A DNA stretch of 64,000 bases from Pantoea anthophila (GTDB lineage: Bacteria > Pseudomonadota > Gammaproteobacteria > Enterobacterales > Enterobacteriaceae). The translations under genes and the position numbers were made by a program. Shown piece by piece: positions 1-8,417 of the stretch (within the stretch, counting starts at the first letter, position 1; each line of letters starts with the position of its first letter). Below the pieces are notes generated by a model, which saw only the letters and a program-made list of their open reading frames with translations, ran no database searches and had not been told where the DNA came from. Where the stretch lies: positions 1-64,000 of the forward strand of contig NZ_VHIZ01000053.1 of NCBI RefSeq assembly GCF_006494375.1, read 5' to 3'.

Positions 1-469
1 GCAGGGCGGGCAACAGGCCGATATCGGGCAGCCGGTCCGGCCCTAAGGGCCATTTCACCACGCGCGCACCGCAGGCCTGGGCGGCCATCAGCCAGGGCAC
101 CAGGTTTGCGTGATGCTCTGCTTCGCTGACCACAATCTCGTCGCCGGGCTGTAAGCGCGGACGCAGCCAGCTGTTTGCCACCAGATTGATCGCTTCGGTG
201 GTGCCGCGTGTCCAGACGATCTCACGATCGTCCGCGGCGTTAAGCCAGCGGGCAACCTGAGATCGCGCCTGCTCATAGCGCTGGGTCAGGGCCTGCGCGG
301 CGGCAAACTGACTGCGGTGCACCGTGCCCGCACTCAGGCTGTAAAACTGCTGCATACTCTCAATAACAGCCTGGGGTTTCAGCGTGGTCGCTGCGCTGTC
401 GAGATAGACACCGGCGTCGGCGAGTGCGGGAAACTGCTGGCGAAATGCGGTGGGATTAAATGCGGTCAT
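1..469 (-). CDS. csdA: Cysteine desulfurase CsdA (N-terminal part, cut by window edge)
   Basis: The reverse strand reads from ATG at 469 to the window edge, giving about 156 residues that begin MTAFNPTAFRQQFPAL. The segment contains VYLDSAATTLKP, HRSQF, a TRGTTEAINLVA motif and SEAEHHANLVPW. These are typical of the PLP-dependent SufS/CsdA class V aminotransferase fold. CsdA removes sulfur from cysteine to give a persulfide, passed to CsdE and TcdA in E. coli. The PLP lysine and catalytic cysteine lie beyond the edge and cannot be checked. The gene is divergent from ygdI, as in E. coli. SufS is the main alternative, but the wording and the ygdI/gcvA neighbourhood favour CsdA. Confidence 0.93.
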   Translation of the reverse strand, partial: MTAFNPTAFRQQFPALADAGVYLDSAATTLKPQAVIESMQQFYSLSAGTVHRSQFAAAQALTQRYEQARSQVARWLNAADDREIVWTRGTTEAINLVANSWLRPRLQPGDEIVVSEAEHHANLVPWLMAAQACGARVVKWPLGPDRLPDIGLLPAL

Positions 470-542
470 GCCTGGCCCATAGTGTGAATAATCAGGACCA
501 CACTGAAAGCGTGGTCGGCGTCTGGCAAAGCTGGAAAAGCGC

Positions 543-584
543 GTTATGCTGAATATTGCAAGGTTTGAACCAAACCCGCATAAC
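543..584. repeat. Nested inverted repeat in the csdA-ygdI intergenic region
   Basis: GTTATGC at 543-549 is the reverse complement of GCATAAC at 578-584. Inside it, GGTTTG at 562-567 pairs with CAAACC at 571-576 around AAC. The element sits between the divergent starts of csdA (469) and ygdI (679). It could be a regulator site or an RNA hairpin in either leader. No known factor was recognised. Confidence 0.45.
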
Positions 585-678
585 GATCGGACGTTCACTG
601 GTCGATCTCACTTATCGGCTGCCTCTGGTTAGCGTAACGCGGGTGGTTTGATGCAATCAATCTACAAGGAGATAGCAG

Positions 679-903
679 ATGAATAAACTTACCGCAGTGC
701 TGGCCGTGTGTACTCTGGCTTTTACCCTGGCGGGCTGTTCAAGCAATTACGTGATGCATACCAATGATGGACGCACCATTGTTGCTGATGGCAAGCCTAA
801 GGTTGATGATGATACCGGTATGATCAGCTATAAAGATGCGAATGGCAACGAGCAGCAGATTAACCGTACTGACGTCAAAGAGATGGTTGAGATGGGCCAG
901 TAA
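679..903 (+). CDS. ygdI: YgdI/YgdR-family (DUF903) small lipoprotein
   Basis: This 74-residue protein has a lipoprotein signal peptide: charged start MNK, a hydrophobic stretch to residue 19, and lipobox LAGC with the lipidated cysteine at 20. The mature part (SSNYVMHTNDGRTIVADGKP and onward) is the compact DUF903 beta domain of YgdI/YgdR. The family's function is unknown. Position +2 after the cysteine is serine, which suggests outer-membrane sorting. A good Shine-Dalgarno (AAGGAG) lies just upstream at about 665. It stands between csdA and gcvA as in E. coli and shares its terminator hairpin with the convergent sRNA gcvB. Confidence 0.92.
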   Translation: MNKLTAVLAVCTLAFTLAGCSSNYVMHTNDGRTIVADGKPKVDDDTGMISYKDANGNEQQINRTDVKEMVEMGQ

Positions 904-908
904 GCAGC

Positions 909-1108
909 AAAAAAAAGCACCGCAATTTGCGGTGCTATTTAAAATCACTATGGACAGACAGGGTAAATCTACAGGAATTAAGAGTTCGATCCGCAATCGT
1001 CGGATCAAAAAATTGCAAACACAACATCACGACCACAAGCCAAAAGCTTTCAGAAAATCTGCGAACTCACTCACAAATCTAAAAACTTTTCGTTCCGGCT
1101 CAGGAAGT
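909..1108 (-). ncRNA. gcvB: GcvB small regulatory RNA
   Basis: Read on the minus strand from 1108, the sequence begins ACTTCCTGAGCCGGAACGAA, the same as my recollection of the E. coli GcvB 5' end. The G/U-rich R1 seed region follows (complement of about 1012-1046, containing TGATGTTGTGTTTGCAATT). A hairpin lies at 988-1006, then the conserved block ATTTACCCTGTCTGTCCATA (complement of 950-969), then the terminator at 916-936. GcvB is an Hfq-dependent sRNA that represses many amino-acid and peptide transport mRNAs. It is divergent from gcvA, which activates it when glycine is high. R1 appears one TGTTG unit shorter than in E. coli. Both ends are estimates. Confidence 0.93.
916..936. terminator. 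Bidirectional terminator shared by ygdI and gcvB
   Basis: AGCACCGCA (916-924) and TGCGGTGCT (928-936) form a 9-bp stem with a 3-base loop. On the minus strand the stem is followed by eight T residues (complement of the A run 909-916), a strong intrinsic terminator for gcvB. On the plus strand only a weak ATTTAAAAT tract follows, for ygdI. Confidence 0.85.
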
Positions 1109-1236
1109 GCGGCAACTATAGGTATTTGCTGGTGGTTCCTCAACGGACAAATTATAATGCCTCGGATTAAAAATTCTAATACGTAAGCGCTTTGTATAAG
1201 CCCGCGTATTTTTCGCCGATCCGGATACGGAAAACC
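1109..1236. promoter_or_regulatory. Divergent gcvA/gcvB control region
   Basis: This 128-bp AT-rich interval separates the GcvB 5' end from the GcvA start codon. In E. coli GcvA binds here to activate gcvB and repress itself. I can see AT-rich tracts (for example around 1150-1185) but did not assign exact -10, -35 or GcvA sites. The role is inferred from gene order. Confidence 0.55.
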
Positions 1237-2154
1237 ATGTCGAAACGCCTTCCTCCTCTCAACGCACTGCGTGTTTTTGACGCGGCTGCGCGTCATCTCA
1301 GCTTTACCAAAGCCGCTGAAGAGCTGTTTGTCACCCAGGCAGCTGTAAGCCATCAGATAAAGTCTCTGGAAGATTTTCTCGGGTTAAAGCTGTTCAGACG
1401 GAGGAATCGTTCGTTATTACTGACGGAAGAAGGACAAAGCTACTACCTCGATATCAAAGAGATCTTCTCGGCGATAAACGAAGCGACCCGCAAGCTGCAG
1501 GCGCGCAGCGCCAAGGGGGCGCTGACCGTCAGTTTACTGCCGAGCTTTGCCATTCAGTGGCTGGTTCCCCGTCTCTCCAGCTTTAATATGGCTTATCCGG
1601 GGATCGATGTGCGCATCCAGGCCGTAGACCGCGACGAAGAGAAACTGGCCGACGATGTTGACGTGGCGATCTTTTACGGACGCGGAAACTGGCCGGGGCT
1701 GCGGGTGGAAAAACTCTATGCCGAATATCTGCTGCCGGTCTGTTCACCGTCGCTGATGACCGGCGATAATCCGCTGAAAACCCCGATGGACCTGTCGCGC
1801 TTTACGCTGCTGCATGACGCCTCCCGCCGTGACTGGCAATCCTATATCCGGCAGCTCGGCCTGCAGCATATTAATGTGCAGCAGGGGCCGATCTTCAGCC
1901 ACAGCGCCATGGTGCTGCAGGCGGCGATTCATGGTCAGGGCGTGGCGCTGGCAAATAACGTCATGGCGCAGAGCGAAATCGAAGCGGGGCGGTTAATCTG
2001 TCCGTTTAATGATGTCTTAGTCAGTAAAAATGCTTTTTATCTGGTTTGTCATGACAGTCAGGCAGAACTGGGTAAAATAGCGGCCTTCCGACAGTGGATC
2101 CTGGCAAAAGCCGCAACCGAACAAGAAAAATTCCGCTTTCGTTACCAACAATAA
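1237..2154 (+). CDS. gcvA: LysR-type regulator GcvA (glycine cleavage system)
   Basis: The 305-residue protein equals the E. coli GcvA length when started at ATG 1237 (MSKRLPPLNALRVFDAAAR). An in-frame upstream ATG at 1192 would add 15 residues foreign to the family and was not used. The N-terminal winged HTH (about residues 7-65, FTKAAEELFVTQAAVSHQIK) is followed by a LysR substrate domain (about 90-295). GcvA activates gcvTHP and gcvB in glycine and represses with GcvR and purines. It is divergent from gcvB, as expected. Confidence 0.96.
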   Translation: MSKRLPPLNALRVFDAAARHLSFTKAAEELFVTQAAVSHQIKSLEDFLGLKLFRRRNRSLLLTEEGQSYYLDIKEIFSAINEATRKLQARSAKGALTVSLLPSFAIQWLVPRLSSFNMAYPGIDVRIQAVDRDEEKLADDVDVAIFYGRGNWPGLRVEKLYAEYLLPVCSPSLMTGDNPLKTPMDLSRFTLLHDASRRDWQSYIRQLGLQHINVQQGPIFSHSAMVLQAAIHGQGVALANNVMAQSEIEAGRLICPFNDVLVSKNAFYLVCHDSQAELGKIAAFRQWILAKAATEQEKFRFRYQQ

Positions 2155-2204
2155 CATCTTGATTTATTTGCATTACGATGCAAAAGCACCCTGAGGATCG
2201 GTTA

Positions 2205-2600
2205 ATGTCCAGTCGTGCCATGTTTGTTTTTGCGGCTATCAGCGGTTTTCTGCTGGTGGCTTTTGGCGCATTTGGTGCCCATGTTTTACGTCAGTCGCTG
2301 GGCGCGGCTGAAATGGCCTGGATTCATACCGGGCTGGAATATCAGGCTTATCATACGCTCGCGGTGATGGGCCTGGGGGCGGCGATGTTGCGCCGTGCCA
2401 ATATCTGGTTTTACTGGAGCAGTGCGCTGATGGCGCTCGGCACCGTGCTGTTCAGCGGCAGCCTCTATTGTCTGGCGCTGTCGCATCTGAAGTTTTGGGT
2501 TTTTATCACCCCCGTGGGCGGAATCTGTTTCCTCGCCGGTTGGGTATTGATGTTGATTGGCGCGCTGCGTCTTAAACGAAAGGCAGAACGCCATGAATAA
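2205..2600 (+). CDS. ygdD: DUF423 inner-membrane protein YgdD
   Basis: The protein has 131 residues starting [15 protein letters not shown], with four hydrophobic segments and the signature [12 protein letters not shown] near residues 14-25. This is the YgdD/YwdK (DUF423) family of small membrane proteins of unknown function. An upstream in-frame ATG at 2178 adds nine non-conserved residues; 2205, behind a GAGG at about 2193, matches the family length. Its 3' end overlaps the rlmM start by 8 bp, so the two are probably co-transcribed and translationally coupled. Confidence 0.92.
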   Translation: MSSRAMFVFAAISGFLLVAFGAFGAHVLRQSLGAAEMAWIHTGLEYQAYHTLAVMGLGAAMLRRANIWFYWSSALMALGTVLFSGSLYCLALSHLKFWVFITPVGGICFLAGWVLMLIGALRLKRKAERHE

Positions 2601-3693
2601 AGTTTTACTCTATTGTCGTCCCGGTTTTGAAAAAGAGTGCGCGGCGGAAATCAGCGCCAAAGCGGCAGAACGTGAAGTTTACGGTTTTCCGCGGGTTAAA
2701 GAGGATGCCGGCTATGTGCTCTTTGAGTGCTATCAGTTTGAAGATGCTGAGCGTCTGGTGCGGGAACTGCCGTTCCAGGAGCTGATCTTTGCCCGGCAGA
2801 TGCTGGTCGTGGGCGAACTGCTGCGCGACCTGCCGCAGGAGGATCGCATTACGCCGATTGTCGGTATGCTGACAGGCGTTGTTGAGAAGGGCGGTGAACT
2901 GCGTGTTGAAGTGCCGGACACCAACGAAGCCAAAGAGCTGACCAAATTCTGCCGTAAGTTTACCGTGCCGCTGCGCGCGGCCCTGCGTGAAAGTAAGATC
3001 CTGCTCAACTATGAAAGCCCGAAACGGCCGGTGGTGCATGTCTTCTTCATCGCGCCAGGTACCTGTTATGTCGGCTACTCCCTGCCGGAAAACAGCTCGC
3101 CGTTTTACATGGGGATTCCGCGCCTTAAGTTTCCATCGGATGCGCCAAGCCGCTCCACCCTGAAGCTGGAAGAGGCGTTTCACGTCTTTATTCCGGCCGA
3201 TGAGTGGGATGAGCGCTTAGCCAGCGGCATGTACGCGGTCGATCTGGGTGCCTGTCCGGGCGGCTGGACCTATCAGCTGGTCAGACGCAGCATGATGGTT
3301 TACGCGGTCGACAACGGTCCGATGGCCCCGAGCCTGATGGAAACCGGTCAGGTGATGCACGAAAAAGCGGACGGTTTTAAGTTCCGTCCGCCACGCACCA
3401 ATATCAGCTGGCTGGTGTGTGACATGGTGGAGAAACCGGTTCGCGTGGCAAATCTGATGGCCGACTGGCTGGTCAACGGCTGGTGCCGTGAAGCGATCTT
3501 CAACCTCAAGTTGCCAATGAAAAAGCGTTATGAAGAGGTAACGCAGAATCTGGCGATGCTTCAGGAGAGGCTGAATGAGAACGGCATCAACGCTCAGATC
3601 CAGGCGCGTCAGCTCTATCACGATCGCGAAGAGGTGACGGTGCATGTCCGTCGCATCTGGGCCGCCACAGGAGGGCGTCGCGACGAACGTTAA
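2593..3693 (+). CDS. rlmM: 23S rRNA 2'-O-ribose methyltransferase RlmM (C2498)
   Basis: The 366-residue protein starts [20 protein letters not shown] and matches E. coli RlmM in length. The N-terminal half is the THUMP-containing RNA-binding region. The C-terminal Rossmann methyltransferase carries the SAM motif [13 protein letters not shown] at residues 217-229, and conserved [13 protein letters not shown] later. RlmM methylates the ribose of C2498 in 23S rRNA before 50S assembly, using SAM. The gene overlaps ygdD by 8 bp. An ATG-like start at 2557 is inside ygdD and was rejected. Confidence 0.96.
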   Translation: MNKVLLYCRPGFEKECAAEISAKAAEREVYGFPRVKEDAGYVLFECYQFEDAERLVRELPFQELIFARQMLVVGELLRDLPQEDRITPIVGMLTGVVEKGGELRVEVPDTNEAKELTKFCRKFTVPLRAALRESKILLNYESPKRPVVHVFFIAPGTCYVGYSLPENSSPFYMGIPRLKFPSDAPSRSTLKLEEAFHVFIPADEWDERLASGMYAVDLGACPGGWTYQLVRRSMMVYAVDNGPMAPSLMETGQVMHEKADGFKFRPPRTNISWLVCDMVEKPVRVANLMADWLVNGWCREAIFNLKLPMKKRYEEVTQNLAMLQERLNENGINAQIQARQLYHDREEVTVHVRRIWAATGGRRDER

Positions 3694-3699
3694 TCACCG

Positions 3700-3723
3700 G
3701 GCTGAGTGTTGCGGCACTCAGCC
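3700..3723. terminator. Hairpin between convergent rlmM and xni
   Basis: GGCTGAGTG (3700-3708) and CACTCAGCC (3715-3723) form a perfect 9-bp stem with a 6-base loop, overlapping the last codons of xni. No T tract follows on either strand, so intrinsic termination is uncertain. It may act as an mRNA 3'-end stabiliser or a Rho-associated end. Confidence 0.45.
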
Positions 3724-4473
3724 ACGATAACGCAGCGTGTTCAGATTCCCTGCCAGCAGCAGATCCCGTTTCAGCGTCGCGACCTGACGGCTGATTTCAG
3801 CCATCTGCTGTCCTTCCGCAAGCTTTTCACGCCATTTAGCCGGCACCTTATCGAGTTGCTGATAGATCCCCTCCAGCGTGTGAAACTCTGCGAGCAGCTG
3901 TTTCGCGCTTTTCGGGCCGATACCGCTGACACCCGGGATCTTACTGCTGCTGATCCCGCACAATCCCCAGAAGTCGGGCAACCGCTGCGGGGGAACGCCA
4001 AATTCGGCGTCGATAAAGGGCTGGTCGAGCCAGCGCTTCTGGAAGTAATCGCGGATGCGGATTTCCGGGGCCAGCAACTGGCAGTAGCCTTTATCCGTGG
4101 AGACAATAGTGGCCTGATGGCCAGCCTGGGCCATTTTGACCGCCAGCGTCGCCGCCAGATCATCTGCCTCATCCTCACCCGCCATCCAGCAGCTTACCCC
4201 GGCGGCACGAAAGGCTTCCTGCAGCGCCGGCATCTCCGCCTGCAAATCCTCAGGCATCGGCGGACGCCCGCTTTTGTAATCGGCTAACAGCTGATGACGC
4301 CAGCCCTGATGACGCGCGTCGCCATCAAATACGGCCACGGCGTGCGTCGGGCGGGTGTGGCCTAAGACCTGACGCAGCGCGGCGACGCAGCCTTCGACAC
4401 AGGGGGAGCCCTGAACCGCATGGAGACGGCGTATCAGGTTCAGCGCATCAACAATAACAAGATGAAGAGCCAT
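3718..4473 (-). CDS. xni: Exonuclease IX / flap endonuclease-like protein Xni
   Basis: The 251 residues equal the E. coli Xni (YgdG) length. The protein resembles the 5'-nuclease domain of DNA polymerase I. Acidic metal-binding residues lie in DEADD (101-105) after [12 protein letters not shown], and the H3TH/potassium-binding loop [10 protein letters not shown] is at 181-190. E. coli Xni acts as a flap endonuclease on structured DNA, backing up the Pol I nuclease. It is followed on the same strand by no other gene and converges on rlmM. In E. coli the fuc operon lies between xni and rlmM; here it is absent. Confidence 0.95.
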   Translation of the reverse strand: MALHLVIVDALNLIRRLHAVQGSPCVEGCVAALRQVLGHTRPTHAVAVFDGDARHQGWRHQLLADYKSGRPPMPEDLQAEMPALQEAFRAAGVSCWMAGEDEADDLAATLAVKMAQAGHQATIVSTDKGYCQLLAPEIRIRDYFQKRWLDQPFIDAEFGVPPQRLPDFWGLCGISSSKIPGVSGIGPKSAKQLLAEFHTLEGIYQQLDKVPAKWREKLAEGQQMAEISRQVATLKRDLLLAGNLNTLRYRG

Positions 4474-4508
4474 GAGAGTCCGGGCAGCCCGACGGGCTGC
4501 CTCCTGGT

Positions 4509-5873
4509 TTATTTAATGATTTCGTAGCAGGGGATGTAGGCGGTGCCGGGCAGTTTCATACGCTGCTGAGCAACGAAGCCCTGCAGCAGCTCGTCCATGC
4601 GGTGCATGATGTCGGCATCGCCATGCAGCCGGTAACGTCCCTTCTCACGGATTTCGCGGATCCCGATCTCTTTCACGTTACCGGCTACGATGCCTGAGAA
4701 GGCCCGGCGCAGGTCAGCAGCCAGCTTTTCAGGAGGCTGGTTGGTGTAGAGATTGAGGTTCGCCATGTTTTCATGGGTCGGCAGGAAAGGGATCTGCAGA
4801 TCGGGCTCGATGCGGATGGACCAGTTGAAACTGTACGCATCGCCGGTTTCGCGACGATTCTCTTTGACCTGCGGCATCGCTTTCTTCATCAGACGCGCCA
4901 CTTCGGCTGCATCATTAATGATGATCTGATAATGCTTACGCGCCTGCTCGCCCAGCGTGTTAACAATGAAATCATCCAGCACGCGGAAGTAGTCGGCACT
5001 CTCTTCCGGTCCGGTCAGGATCAGCGGCAGCACCTGGTCCTTGTTCTGCGGGTTCATCAGAATGCCCAGCAGGTAGAGCAGCTCTTCGGCGGTGCCGACC
5101 CCGCCCGGGAAAATGATAATGCCGTGGGCAATACGCACAAAGGCTTCCAGACGCTTCTCAATGTCCGGCATGATGATCAGCTCATTGACCAGCGGGTTGG
5201 GCGGTTCCGCCGCAATAATTGAGGGTTCGGTGAGACCAATAAAGCGGCTGTCACGGTAGCGCTGCTGCGCATGGCCGACGGCGGCCCCTTTCATCGGTGC
5301 TTCCATGACGCCGGGTCCGCAGCCGGTACAGATATTCAGCTCACGCAGGCCCAGCTGTGTGCCGACATTACGGCAATACTGATATTCAACCGCATTAATG
5401 GAGTGACCGCCCCAGCAGACCACGGTGTTGGGGTACTCACCGATGTGCAGTGCCCGCGCATTACGCAGAATGGAGAAAACGGTGTTGGTGATCGTGGCGG
5501 AGTCATTCTCTTCACCCGCGGTTAAGCGCCCCGGCATGGCGAGCTGGCCGCTGACAAACAGGATGTCGCGCAGTACCGCAAACAGGTTCGCCTGCAGGGA
5601 CCGGATAATGCGGCCATCCACAAAGGCCTCTTCCGGTGGGTTGATCAGCTCCAGTTTGACGCCACGCTCACGGCGCAGCACGTTGATGTCGAAGTTTTCA
5701 AAGCGGGAGAGCAGTTCGTGGCTGCTGTCAGTCTGGCTGCCAGAGTTAAGCACGGCCAGAGAGCAATTGCGGAACAGCTGATAGAGGTCGCTGCTGGCGG
5801 TGCGCTTGAGCATATCGACTTCCAGCTGCGAGAGCAGATCCATTGAGCCAAGGGGGCTGATATGGGTAATCAA
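4509..5873 (-). CDS. ppnN: Pyrimidine/purine nucleotide 5'-monophosphate nucleosidase PpnN
   Basis: The 454-residue protein begins at a TTG codon (5871-5873, reading [13 protein letters not shown]) placed four bases after AAGGAG; this reproduces the exact E. coli length. A frame extension to 5966 adds a cysteine-rich non-family segment and is rejected. The LOG-type nucleosidase core has [16 protein letters not shown] and [15 protein letters not shown] (about 255-269). PpnN cleaves nucleotide monophosphates to base and ribose 5-phosphate and is activated by (p)ppGpp, so it links to RelA encoded in this window. It lies 35 bp upstream of xni on the same strand. Confidence 0.95.
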   Translation of the reverse strand: MITHISPLGSMDLLSQLEVDMLKRTASSDLYQLFRNCSLAVLNSGSQTDSSHELLSRFENFDINVLRRERGVKLELINPPEEAFVDGRIIRSLQANLFAVLRDILFVSGQLAMPGRLTAGEENDSATITNTVFSILRNARALHIGEYPNTVVCWGGHSINAVEYQYCRNVGTQLGLRELNICTGCGPGVMEAPMKGAAVGHAQQRYRDSRFIGLTEPSIIAAEPPNPLVNELIIMPDIEKRLEAFVRIAHGIIIFPGGVGTAEELLYLLGILMNPQNKDQVLPLILTGPEESADYFRVLDDFIVNTLGEQARKHYQIIINDAAEVARLMKKAMPQVKENRRETGDAYSFNWSIRIEPDLQIPFLPTHENMANLNLYTNQPPEKLAADLRRAFSGIVAGNVKEIGIREIREKGRYRLHGDADIMHRMDELLQGFVAQQRMKLPGTAYIPCYEIIK

Positions 5874-6042
5874 ATGAACTCCTTTACACCCGCCTGGGTG
5901 CGTGTTGGCACTGCAACGGCAGTGACGAAAATCCCTGGTCGGCAACCCGCAGATTGCCGCCATCACCAGATTAGCCTTGTCGGCCCGCCCAGCTCAAGCG
6001 GAACTGCGCTTCCTTCATGCAGCCTGCGAGAGCTCTCGCAAA

Positions 6043-6888
6043 CTACTGACGCACCAGACGCGAAAAACCGGGCGAGAAGGGCACATTCGTGCGCCATGGG
6101 TTGATATCCAGCCCGCCGCGCCGCGTGTAGCGCGCATAGACCGTCAGCGCTTCCGGGTGGCAGAACCGCATCACATCGTTAAAGATGCGTTCGACACACT
6201 GTTCATGAAATTCGTTGTGCTGGCGGAAGGAGACCAGATAACGCAGCAGCGCTTCGCGGTGAATGCGCGGACCTTTGTAGCGGATCATCACCGAGCCCCA
6301 GTCGGGCTGATGGGTAATCAGGCAGTTTGATTTGAGCAGATGGCTGACCAGCGTCTCTTCCACGATTTCGCTGCCTGCGGCATCGGCCAGATAGTCAGCG
6401 TTGAAGCGATAATCCTCGATGGCGATATCCTGCTCATCAATGCAGGTCCCCTCAAAATGGCCAATAGGCTGTCCTTCGATTTCATTCAGACGGAACAGCG
6501 CCACCCGCACGTCACCTTCAGCACAGGCGCGGAGATCGCGCTCCAGCGTCTGACGCACCTCACCCCAGTCGGCAAAGCGGGTCTGGTTGAAGCTGTTGAG
6601 ATAGAGCTTGAAGCTTTTCGACTCGATGAGGTTGCGGCTATGCGCATCCAGCACCACTTCGCCCACGGCAACCTGCGGCAGCCCCTTGCTGTTCAGCCAG
6701 GAGAGCTCATACAGCGTCCAGATATCGCCGCCGGTAAACGGCAGACTTTCAGGAAACAGGCTAAGAGGTTCGCGGTTCAGGCTGCGCGGCACCGCCTGCA
6801 ATAAGCCATTGTCATAGCGATCGTGATAGGCTGTGGGCTTGCCCAGCGTCAGGTTGCTGAGTGCCTGATCCTGTTCGTGTGTAGTCAT
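6043..6888 (-). CDS. queF: NADPH-dependent 7-cyano-7-deazaguanine reductase QueF
   Basis: This 281-residue protein is a long (YqcD-type) QueF. It has the nucleophilic cysteine at 189 in [14 protein letters not shown], aspartate 196, and the NADPH-binding motif [11 protein letters not shown] (89-99). It reduces preQ0 to preQ1 in the queuosine tRNA pathway, downstream of QueD and QueE, also in this window. ATG 6888 (MTTHEQDQ) is preferred to the GTG at 6900 because of family length and the GGTGG upstream. It is divergent from syd with 62 bp between them. Confidence 0.96.
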   Translation of the reverse strand: MTTHEQDQALSNLTLGKPTAYHDRYDNGLLQAVPRSLNREPLSLFPESLPFTGGDIWTLYELSWLNSKGLPQVAVGEVVLDAHSRNLIESKSFKLYLNSFNQTRFADWGEVRQTLERDLRACAEGDVRVALFRLNEIEGQPIGHFEGTCIDEQDIAIEDYRFNADYLADAAGSEIVEETLVSHLLKSNCLITHQPDWGSVMIRYKGPRIHREALLRYLVSFRQHNEFHEQCVERIFNDVMRFCHPEALTVYARYTRRGGLDINPWRTNVPFSPGFSRLVRQ

Positions 6889-6950
6889 TGCGGTTACCAC
6901 CAGAATTCATCAAAGTGGCTAAGTGTAACCCATCAGAAGTGAGAATATGA

Positions 6951-7499
6951 ATGATGCAGCAAACTGCCGCCGCGTTGCGCGACTTTACCACCCGTTACTG
7001 CCAGCACTGGCTGGCGCAGACGGGGCATGCTCCGGCCAGCTGCGATCTCGCTGGCGTCGCGTCGCCCTGCGCACTGGAGGAGCGCGAGGAGCAGGTCATC
7101 TGGCAGCCGCAGCCTTTTAGTCTGCCGCCGACACTGGATGGAGTAGAGCGGGCCGTGGATCTGCAGCTGCAGCCGTCAGTCACTGCCTTCTATACCACGC
7201 AGTTTGCCGGCGACATGTCGGCGCGTCATGGTGAGAATCAGCTGACGCTGTTGCAGGTGTGGAGTGAAGAGGATTTCCTGCGGCTTCAGGAGAACCTGAT
7301 TGGGCATCTGGTTATGCAGCGCCGCCTCCGACAGTCACCGACGCTGTTTATCGCCACGACGGCGTCAGACGAGGAGATCGTCTCCCTCTCTAACCTGACT
7401 GGCGAGGTGATGCTGGAGCAGCCTGGCCGTAAACAGCGCCAGATTATTGCGGGAAATCTTGAGATGTTTCTTAAGTCATTACAACCGGTTATCATCTGA
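6951..7499 (+). CDS. syd: SecY-interacting protein Syd
   Basis: The 182-residue acidic cytosolic protein reads AAALRDFTTRYCQHW near the start and IQENLIGHLV-like segments later, aligning along its length with E. coli Syd (181). Syd binds SecY at the cytoplasmic membrane face and is thought to monitor proper SecYEG assembly. Two adjacent ATGs (6951 and 6954) compete; 6951 gives the family length. The upstream Shine-Dalgarno is weak. The gene is followed by the csrB regulatory region, as in E. coli. Confidence 0.93.
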   Translation: MMQQTAAALRDFTTRYCQHWLAQTGHAPASCDLAGVASPCALEEREEQVIWQPQPFSLPPTLDGVERAVDLQLQPSVTAFYTTQFAGDMSARHGENQLTLLQVWSEEDFLRLQENLIGHLVMQRRLRQSPTLFIATTASDEEIVSLSNLTGEVMLEQPGRKQRQIIAGNLEMFLKSLQPVII

Positions 7500-7523
7500 A
7501 TTGCAGTGATTTGCCGCCTCGCT

Positions 7524-7541
7524 TGTGAGAGATCTCTTACA
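7524..7541. promoter_or_regulatory. UvrY-type palindromic binding site upstream of csrB
   Basis: TGTGAGAGATCTCTTACA is an 18-bp near-perfect palindrome, matching the TGTAAGAGATCTCTTACA-like sites that phosphorylated UvrY uses at csrB/csrC in E. coli. It is centred about 178 bp before the inferred csrB start, close to the remembered E. coli spacing. A second partial copy of the left arm, TGTGAGAGATCGC, follows at 7547-7559. BarA, the kinase that phosphorylates UvrY, is encoded at 18772-21501. Confidence 0.82.
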
Positions 7542-7675
7542 TGTGGTGTGAGAGATCGCTATATAAAATCTGAGCCATCCGGAAGGCTGCAATGTAAAAA
7601 TATTGTGAATCATAAACTTAATGGCGATTATCTGAATTTGTGCCGCACATTTTGTAAAGTTCAGCTGTAAGTCAC

Positions 7676-7704
7676 TTGTGCGCGTAACGAGTTCTGTCAA
7701 AATA
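7676..7704 (+). promoter_or_regulatory. Candidate csrB promoter
   Basis: TTGTGC at 7676-7681 is a possible -35. An AT-rich block at 7698-7706 (CAAAATATT) sits at -10 distance. They place transcription start near 7710, just before the first GGA-bearing segment. The -10 match is poor, consistent with a promoter needing UvrY activation. Confidence 0.4.
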
Positions 7705-7709
7705 TTTCC

Positions 7710-8024
7710 CACTGCAGGATGCTCAGGAAAAAGATATCGTCAGGATGATGATAAGCCATGAGGCAGGAACGTAACGGAGCTTACGGCACACGGAAGGTTT
7801 CAGGATGAAACAGGATCGCTCAGGATTGAGTCAGGGACACCTCCAGGATGGAGAACGGGAGCCCCTCGGACGAGGTGGCGGGCCAGGATGCTTAGGAATC
7901 ATCAGGACGATGCGCGACAGGAGTTCGCACTGGACAAGTTGTCACGGAAGAGCAGGGAGCATTAACGTAGCAGGATGGCTGCAAACGAACCGGGAGCACT
8001 GTTTATACAGTGCTCCCTTTTTTT
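7710..8024 (+). ncRNA. csrB: CsrB, CsrA-sequestering small RNA
   Basis: This non-coding stretch between syd and yqcC contains 23 GGA triplets in about 315 bases, most in CAGGA or AGGGA context. Several are presented in small hairpin loops, for example CTCCAGGATGGAG at 7852-7864 approximately. That is the hallmark of CsrB, which binds many CsrA dimers and relieves CsrA repression of biofilm and glycogen genes and activation of motility. The 3' end (AACGAACCGGGAGCACTG, then terminator) is nearly the same as E. coli CsrB. The 5' end is estimated from the promoter. Any reading frame through it is spurious. Confidence 0.95.
7992..8024 (+). terminator. csrB intrinsic terminator
   Basis: GGGAGCACTG (7992-8001) pairs with CAGTGCTCCC (8008-8017) around TTTATA, followed by seven T residues. 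It is a textbook Rho-independent terminator and defines the CsrB 3' end. Confidence 0.96.
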
Positions 8025-8087
8025 GTGCCTGTGCCAACAAGTGATATGCTTGCCGCCCATTTTTTGACGGCTAGCCGGAGGTGGCGC

Positions 8088-8417
8088 ATGACGCCTGAAC
8101 AATTGATTACGCAGCGGCTGGAGCAGCTGGAAGCGGTGATGCGTGAGTACCAGCTCTGGCAGAGCACGCCGCCTGCCGCGGAGGCGCTGGAGAGTCGTGA
8201 ACCCTTCTGCCTCGATACGCTTGAGCCGCTGCAATGGCTCCAGTGGGTGCTGATTCCGCGGATGCACGCCCTGATGGCGGCCGGCCATCCACTGCCGCAA
8301 AACTTTGCCATCGCGCCCTATTATGAGGTTGCGCTGGTGCCTGACCAGCCCGGCATTGCGCCGCTGCTGCTCACGCTGCGTCAGCTGGATGCGTTGCTCA
8401 GGGATGCGGCCCACTGA
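8088..8417 (+). CDS. yqcC: YqcC-like protein of unknown function
   Basis: The 109-residue protein starts MTPEQLITQRLEQLE after GGAGG (8076-8080) and has the family core CLDTLEPLQWLQWVLIPRMH and FAIAPYYEVAL. It belongs to the YqcC (DUF446) family of small helical cytosolic proteins without an assigned activity. The upstream in-frame ATG at 8010 lies inside the csrB terminator and is rejected. The stop codon overlaps the truC start by one base (TGATG), suggesting translational coupling with the pseudouridine synthase. Confidence 0.93.
   Translation: MTPEQLITQRLEQLEAVMREYQLWQSTPPAAEALESREPFCLDTLEPLQWLQWVLIPRMHALMAAGHPLPQNFAIAPYYEVALVPDQPGIAPLLLTLRQLDALLRDAAH

Noticed and set aside
739-1186. Open frames on both strands across the ygdI-gcvA gap
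   Set aside because: The sequence is explained by gcvB and the shared terminator; the frames have no ribosome-binding site or family likeness.
7711-7990. Regularly recurring CAGGAT/CAGGA motif, considered as a CRISPR or tandem repeat
   Set aside because: The repeats are only 5-7 bases, irregularly spaced and in hairpin loops. That fits CsrA sites, not CRISPR repeats with spacers.
7805-8044. A 79-residue open frame on the plus strand
   Set aside because: It lies inside csrB and crosses its terminator. The GGA repeats and terminator explain the sequence as RNA.
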